From positions 24,875,955 through 24,939,954 of the forward strand of contig NC_133790.1 in the NCBI RefSeq assembly GCF_003597395.2: a stretch of 64,000 nt of DNA. The letters are read 5' to 3'. Each line of letters starts with the position of its first letter. Position 1 is the first letter of the stretch. Shown here one piece after another: positions 58,736 to 64,000 of this stretch. This stretch comes from Chelonoidis abingdonii (taxonomy: Eukaryota > Chordata > Testudines > Testudinidae). The notes under the pieces were generated by a model, which worked only from the letters and a program-made list of their open reading frames with translations, was not told where the DNA came from and ran no database searches. The translations under genes were made by a program, and so were the position numbers.

Positions 58736-60899
58736 TTTACAATCTAGATGTATGCAAAAGTGCATATGCCTGTCTGATGAATAGACTTAATGTGATCATT
58801 AAAATCGGCACTGGAGAGACTTACTTAAAGACTTAGCTCAAGAGAGAGTTTTATTTGTTTTATTTTTCTTTAAACACTTGGTTGCACTCAGTAGAATTCT
58901 TCTGAGAGTAGGAGTGAGGGGAGTGGATTTTGCAAAATTTGGCAAGCTCTTCTCCTCTTTTAATGTAAAATTAATAAAACCTTGTGTTTAAATCACTAGA
59001 TTTTTGCAAGGCTTTAAGTCAATAACACATGTTCATTTGAGTCTAGGAGGACAGTTTATTTACAAAGCCAGGAACAACTTATGTCAGGAAGCCCAAAACC
59101 ACATCAAATTTGCCCAGTTTCGGCTTTCAATACAATCTCCGAGCCTAGCCAAGTTCAGTGGAAGGCTTGTAAACCCTGAAACCCCAGACTCAAAAGCACC
59201 TGGATATCAGGGAAGTTTGGAGATGGATCTATACCAGAACTTCCCAGCTGAATCCCGTCCTCGTGATGGGCCAACGTGAAATCCTGGCACCCCAGAGTAT
59301 CGCTGAACTGGATGCCTTGAGTCCATTGGTACTTTCAGGCAGACCTCTGCTGATTCGTGGTTTTGTGTCAAAACTATGGGAATCTGCTGGATTCAGCTGA
59401 GCTTTGTTTGGAGTTTTTGGACTGCCAAGCAGAGGTGGGGACCGCACGGGTTACAACCAAAGGAATGGCTGAAACCTGGGAGCTGCTGCAATCTGAGCTG
59501 CAGAACCCATTTCAGAAGCCACTCCACTGTATTTGCGAGGCTTTGCTTTTCAGAGCCCTGTGTGCACACTCTATTACTTGTGCTTGTCTCTCTCCCCCTC
59601 ACCGCCCATTAGAGAAGTGCTGTGAGCACAGACTTTAGTAGTGGGGGGAATCTTTGTGCCTTTTAATTGACCTTGATGCTTAGTAGCAACTTGTAATTAA
59701 GAGGTGCACATGAGGGCCAGCAAAGAATCTCAAAGCCCGCTGGTGGGAGTTGAAAGCTTCCCTTCTGTACCGGAGCGCTCTCACCTCTGACTCCTGAAGC
59801 ATGGAGGCCTCTGAGCATTGCTGGTGCTACTGGTTGCCAAGGAGCACTCCCCACAGCCAAGACGAAGAGAAGCTGTCAGGTTTCTAGAGTGATGGCAGAG
59901 ACTTACTAAGACTTGTGAGCTGCTTGTGCTGTTGTGAACTCTTAGTTACGTCCCTTCACGCAGTGCGTCGGGAGGGTTGTATTTCTAATTGACCTACCTC
60001 TTGGTTGTTTTTCTCACTACCTGCCTCAGAGCCTTTTGGGGGAAAACAGGGTGGAGAGTTTGCATCTGATTTTTGATCTTGCTCACGGCAATGTGAACTT
60101 GTTGATTTCAGCGGCGTTTCTTCCGTTGTCCATTGGTGTGATTGAGATCCAAATCAGACCGCGTGCTATCAACACGCACGTGCTGCCTCGGAACAATGGT
60201 ACATTTTTGTGGTGAAGAGGAATTTTTAAAAACAAATGACTGGATTTGATCACGTCTCACAAACGGAGGCGGGCAGGTAATGACTGGGAAGAAATAGGAA
60301 AGGGAAAAAGCAAATCTTCCTAGGGGTGTGTGTGCTTGTGTATTTGTATGCATGCTGTGTATACACAGCCACGCAAAACTGTGTTACATTCTTAAGTAGG
60401 AAGAGGGAACATTTGCTTTGGGAGTTTATCGTTCTTGAGCCTCCCTCATGGCCTGGCCAGTAGAGGAAGAGGACATGGTTGGGTGGAAAAAGACAAAATA
60501 GAGTTGATCCCAAACTGAAAAGTTTCTATCAGGATCTGAATTGTTCCCAAGTTCGATGGGAGAGTGTTTGGTTTGGGCCCTTTGCAGAGACAAGCCTGGA
60601 CTGTGAGGTTCAGAGAGAAGAGTGCCCAGAGCCTGCCTCTTCTCCCCTGACGACTGTAACCTAGGGATGAAGTGGGGGCAGGGAAAGGAGGAAATTTCCT
60701 TAAAACCAACCGGCCAACCATCTCGGAGGGCGACTGCATTTACAGCAAAAACCTGCCCTCATGTAACAAGCTTTCCCGTTTCCCTTGGTTGTGCCAAACA
60801 TTCTCTGCTGTTAGGCAGCACACTCCAGACTTGGGAACGCTTCCCTGATATGATGTTTTTCTGCAGTTCCCTTCAGAGCAGGCTCGTATATTGGGGAGG
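58736..60899. other. No recognised gene or repeat
   Basis: About 2.2 kb of intron. No frame resembles the expected next KSR2 exon. Confidence 0.45.
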
Positions 60900-62548
60900 C
60901 CCTTCATTTTCACTTGGGTTTAGTGTAGAGTTTTCTGGGGATTTATCTCTATTTATTACAAAATTTAAAAAATGGGTGAAAATCAATAAAAAATGAAACC
61001 GAAGGGCCTTGAGTGCCTGGTATTCATGGGGGGCAGTGGGCGGGAGGTGAGGGATGTCCAGGGGGGCAGTGGGTGAGGGGTGCCTGGTACTTGGGGGGGG
61101 CAGTGGGCAGAGAGGTGAGGGGTATTCAGGGGTGCAGTGGGTGAGGGGTGCAGTGAGCGAGGGGTGCCTAGTACTCATGGGGGGCAATGTGTAGAGAGAT
61201 GAGGGGTGTTTAGGGGGGCAGTGGGGTGAGGAGTGCAGTGGGTGAGGGGTGCCTGGTACTCATGGGGGTCAGTGGGTAGAGAGGTGAGGGGTGTTTAGGG
61301 GGGCAGTGGGGTGAGGAGTGCAGTGGGTGAGGGGTGCCTGGTACTCATGGGGGCAGTGGGTAGAGAGGTGAGGGGTATTTAGGGGGGCAGCGGGGTGAGG
61401 AGTGCAGTGGGTGAGGGGTGCCTGGTACTCATGGGGGGCAGAGGGCAGAGAGGTGAGGGGTATTCAGGGGTGCAGTGGGTGAGGGGTGCCCAGTACTCAT
61501 GGGGGACAGTGGGTAGAGAGGTGAGGGGTATTCAGGGGTGCAGTGGGTGAGGGGTGCAGTGAGCGAGGGGTGCCCAGTACTCATGGGGTGCAGTGAGTAG
61601 AGAGGTGAGGGGTGTTTAGGGGGGCAGTGGGGTGAAGAGTGCAGTGGCTGAGGGGTGCCTGGTATTCATGGGGGGCAATGGGCGGGAGGTGAGGGATGTC
61701 CAGGGGGGCAGTGGGTGAGGGGTGCCTGGTACTTGGGGGGGGCAGTGGGTGGAGAGGTGAGGGGTATTCAGGGGTGCAGTGGGTGAGGGGTGAAGTGAGC
61801 AAGGGGTGCCCAGTACTCATGGGGGGCAGTGGGTAGAGAGGTGAGGAGTGTTTAGGGGGGCAGTGGGGTGAAGAGTGCAGTGGGTGAGGGGTGCCCAATA
61901 CTCATGGGGGTCAGTGGGTAGAGAGGTGAGGGGTGTTTAGGGGGGCAGTGGGGTGAGGAGTGCAGTGGGTGAGGGGTGCCTGGTACTCCTGGGTTGGGAT
62001 GCGAGGGATGCCTGGTACTTATGGGGTTCTTGGCAGGGGAAAGGCTGCCCAGTATTTCTGGGGTTCAGCAGGTGGGAGGCACCCAGTGGGGAAGCGGGGC
62101 CGAGTAGTCCCGGGGTGCAGCGGTTGCTGTACTCACTGATTATGGTCTCAGTGTAGCATCTGAGGAAGTCTCCTGCTCCCTGCGGGCCTGTCGCTGCAGA
62201 AGTTGGCCAGGCTCGGCTGCTGGGCTCTGGCCTCCACTCATCTTGCTCCCTGACTGTGAAGCAGTCACCACAGACTAGCAGTTCTGCTCCCCTGCACAGG
62301 TGTGCTGAGCCATCTAATGGAAACTCTGCGAGGGGGACCCCCCTGGCGTCTGGCCGCGGCCCCCCACTCCGGAAGGAGAGGTGGGAGTTCACGAGCCGGC
62401 AGATCTCCTTCCAGAACAGGGAGCTGGATCCAGGGAGTCAACACTCCCAAAAGTAGGGTGAACATTGGTAAAACATGTATAATGGCTTTTTTTATAACCC
62501 AAGAATTTTTTTGGAAAAAATCAGTGAAAATCAAAACCGAAGGGCCTT
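60900..62548. repeat. Dispersed repeat with a minisatellite in its middle
   Basis: The same short block occurs on both sides: GTGAAAATCAAT...GAAACCGAAGGGCCTTG near 60976-61011 and GTGAAAATCAAAACCGAAGG (then GCCTTG) near 62523-62548. Between them lie the minisatellite (61013-61985) and about 500 bp of other sequence. Confidence 0.5.
61013..61985. repeat. Minisatellite, units of about 68-87 bp
   Basis: About 12 imperfect units carry GGTACTCATGGGGG, GTAGAGAGGTGAGGGGT and GCAGTGGGTGAGGGGTGC. The spacing between TGGTACT landmarks is 84-85 bp in the best part (61254, 61339, 61423), and shorter where a subunit is missing. Minus-strand frames rich in Pro, His and Thr come from the repeat. Confidence 0.93.
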
Positions 62549-64000
62549 GTATCTGGGATGCTGACTGGCTGTGCCCTGTGTCATGCTGAGGGGGAAAATA
62601 CATCCCCTTATAGACACAGCTTGGCTGAGGAGACAGCTTTGTTGAGCAGCTCCAGTGTGGCTTGGGGAGCAGGTTCAAGTGGAGAGCAGTGCCCGTGGAC
62701 TGGAGAATGTTCCCATGTGACTGATACCTCCTAGGCTCCAGCCTGGCAGGTGAAAGGAGGAGGAAGCCTACCTGGCATGCTGGTATCATCCATTTCCTAA
62801 AGGATCGTAATATATGTGTATTCATTAGCCGGGACCTTGAGGAGATAAAGAGAGTGACTGGTAGATGAGGTGGGGAGCAGGATTAAAAATGAAGTGAAAT
62901 TCCTGAGCTACGTGCTGGCGAGAGCTCAGGATTAATAGTCATGTCACCAGAGAGATTGGCAAATACATTTACTGGGGCAGCTAGTTTTAATGAAGCAGGA
63001 TGTGACAAGTGGAATTAGAGTGAGGATGGACTACTGTCTGGGGAGCGATTACAAATGACCCTGGCTGAGTGCTTGCAGGGGAGGACGTATGTGATTTGTG
63101 TGTAGCCTTGGGATACAGGAGTGGAAATCTAGCCCATGCAGCTTGACTGAGGAGCGGGCAGAGATGTAAGAGTTAGGAGCTGGCCGGGGGTAATGCAGAA
63201 ATGTGGAAGGCAGATGTGTGGGTGAGTTAGGAGGCACTTGGAGTTGATTCTGTGGGGTGTGCCTTTATAAAATACCGAGCAAGACAGATTCCCTTACCCA
63301 ACGGTCCTACAGTCAACAGTAATCCAGGCAATGGTAATTCAGCTTGGGGTAGGAAGAACAGAAGTCATCGCCTTGGATGGAAATCAGTGTAAGGAGCAGG
63401 ACACTTCTGCTTTCATTGTTAATTCTAGAGGTCAAATGATGCTTTAGACTGGACGGTGTGCATGAGGCAGATGGAGATGGGCCATAGGCGGGATTTGATT
63501 ATGGTTTAGGAGGCTTCTTTGAAAATGTTTCCTTTAGCATCCTGCTAGAAAGGAAGGAGGAAAATCACTATTTACTGGTGAAAATGTCAGTCCAGCTTTA
63601 CTATTTCTGCTTTTTATTTTCTGCTCTGAGATGAAATCTAGCTTTATGCCAGGCTGGATACTCCTCTCACAACCCTGGCGCTCCAGCTGGAGCGCCTGAA
63701 GTCCTTTCATCTGGCCAACCAGCCGACACTACAGCATCCTAGCTCCTAAAAGAAAGCACTGAGGCTGCCTCCAGTTCCCCTTCTGCAATTAGAAGGGGGT
63801 CTTGGAGCAGTAACATAAATCTTGCCTTTGTCCCAAGGTTCTGAGTCTCACCTATTCAAAGTTCTGCCTGATGCTTCCAGCACCGGCCAGCAAAGTGACA
63901 AAGGAGCTGAGTTCATGACACCCCCCGGCCATGTCACTTTACAAAACCCAGGTGACTCAGCGTGCTATTGCTGAGTTCCCAGGCCACACACCTGACTTCC
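62549..64000. other. No recognised gene or repeat
   Basis: About 1.5 kb of intron to the window end. The minus-strand frame 62265-62825 has no recognisable domain. Confidence 0.45.

Noticed and set aside
61581..61898. Pro/His-rich minus-strand frame
   Set aside because: Product of the minisatellite.
61013..61985. Possible CRISPR array
   Set aside because: Units are contiguous with no unique spacers, in a vertebrate genome; it is a minisatellite.
51765..64000. Next KSR2 exon (activation segment onwards)
   Set aside because: Read on the plus strand for the expected REDKLRIQ / WLCHLAPE coding pattern with splice sites; none seen, so it probably lies beyond the window.

Overview
The window is vertebrate nuclear DNA, most likely from a turtle. 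The evidence is a spliced vertebrate kinase gene set in very large introns, together with the repeat content: several CR1 LINE copies, many short hAT-type DNA transposons with 8-bp target-site duplications, solo retroviral-type LTRs with 5-bp duplications, and old MIR and L3 relics. The turtle assignment rests on my recognition of the repeat families, not on a database search.

The only host coding sequence I can support is two adjacent internal exons of KSR2 (kinase suppressor of Ras 2) on the + strand, at 42013-42109 and 51631-51764. They have matching splice phases, good acceptor and donor sites, and encode the middle of the pseudokinase domain through the HKD and DFG motifs. They are separated by a 9,521-bp intron. 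Positions 1-42012 therefore lie in or upstream of the preceding intron, and 51765-64000 lie in the following intron. I found neither the preceding nor the next exon.

Layout. 1-587: retroviral LTR (minus) cut by the window edge. 588-5000: sparse sequence, a ~56-bp minisatellite and a GC-rich hAT-like element. 5000-13500: MIR relics, a 1.1-kb solo LTR with perfect duplication, another LTR and CR1. 14.5-17.7 kb: three hAT-type elements, one inserted in another. 20-27 kb: hAT, MITEs, a long old CR1, two opposed solo LTRs 26 bp apart and another hAT. 27.6-33.7 kb: mostly unrecognised sequence plus one GC-rich element. 33.7-41 kb: MITE with CR1 inside, hAT, MIR and L3. 42-51.6 kb: KSR2 exon, a ~750-bp fold-back element, CR1, LTR, hAT, MITE with CR1 inside, KSR2 exon. 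51.8-64 kb: intron with an LTR, the 3' end of an RNase H-bearing LINE, a fold-back element and a ~1-kb minisatellite.

Apart from KSR2, the story is repeat archaeology: precise boundaries, nested insertions and large inverted repeats that would be transcribed within KSR2 pre-mRNA. Almost all other open reading frames are chance or repeat-derived. I saw no new gene system. The most unusual item is the RNase H LINE remnant at 57.9-58.4 kb.
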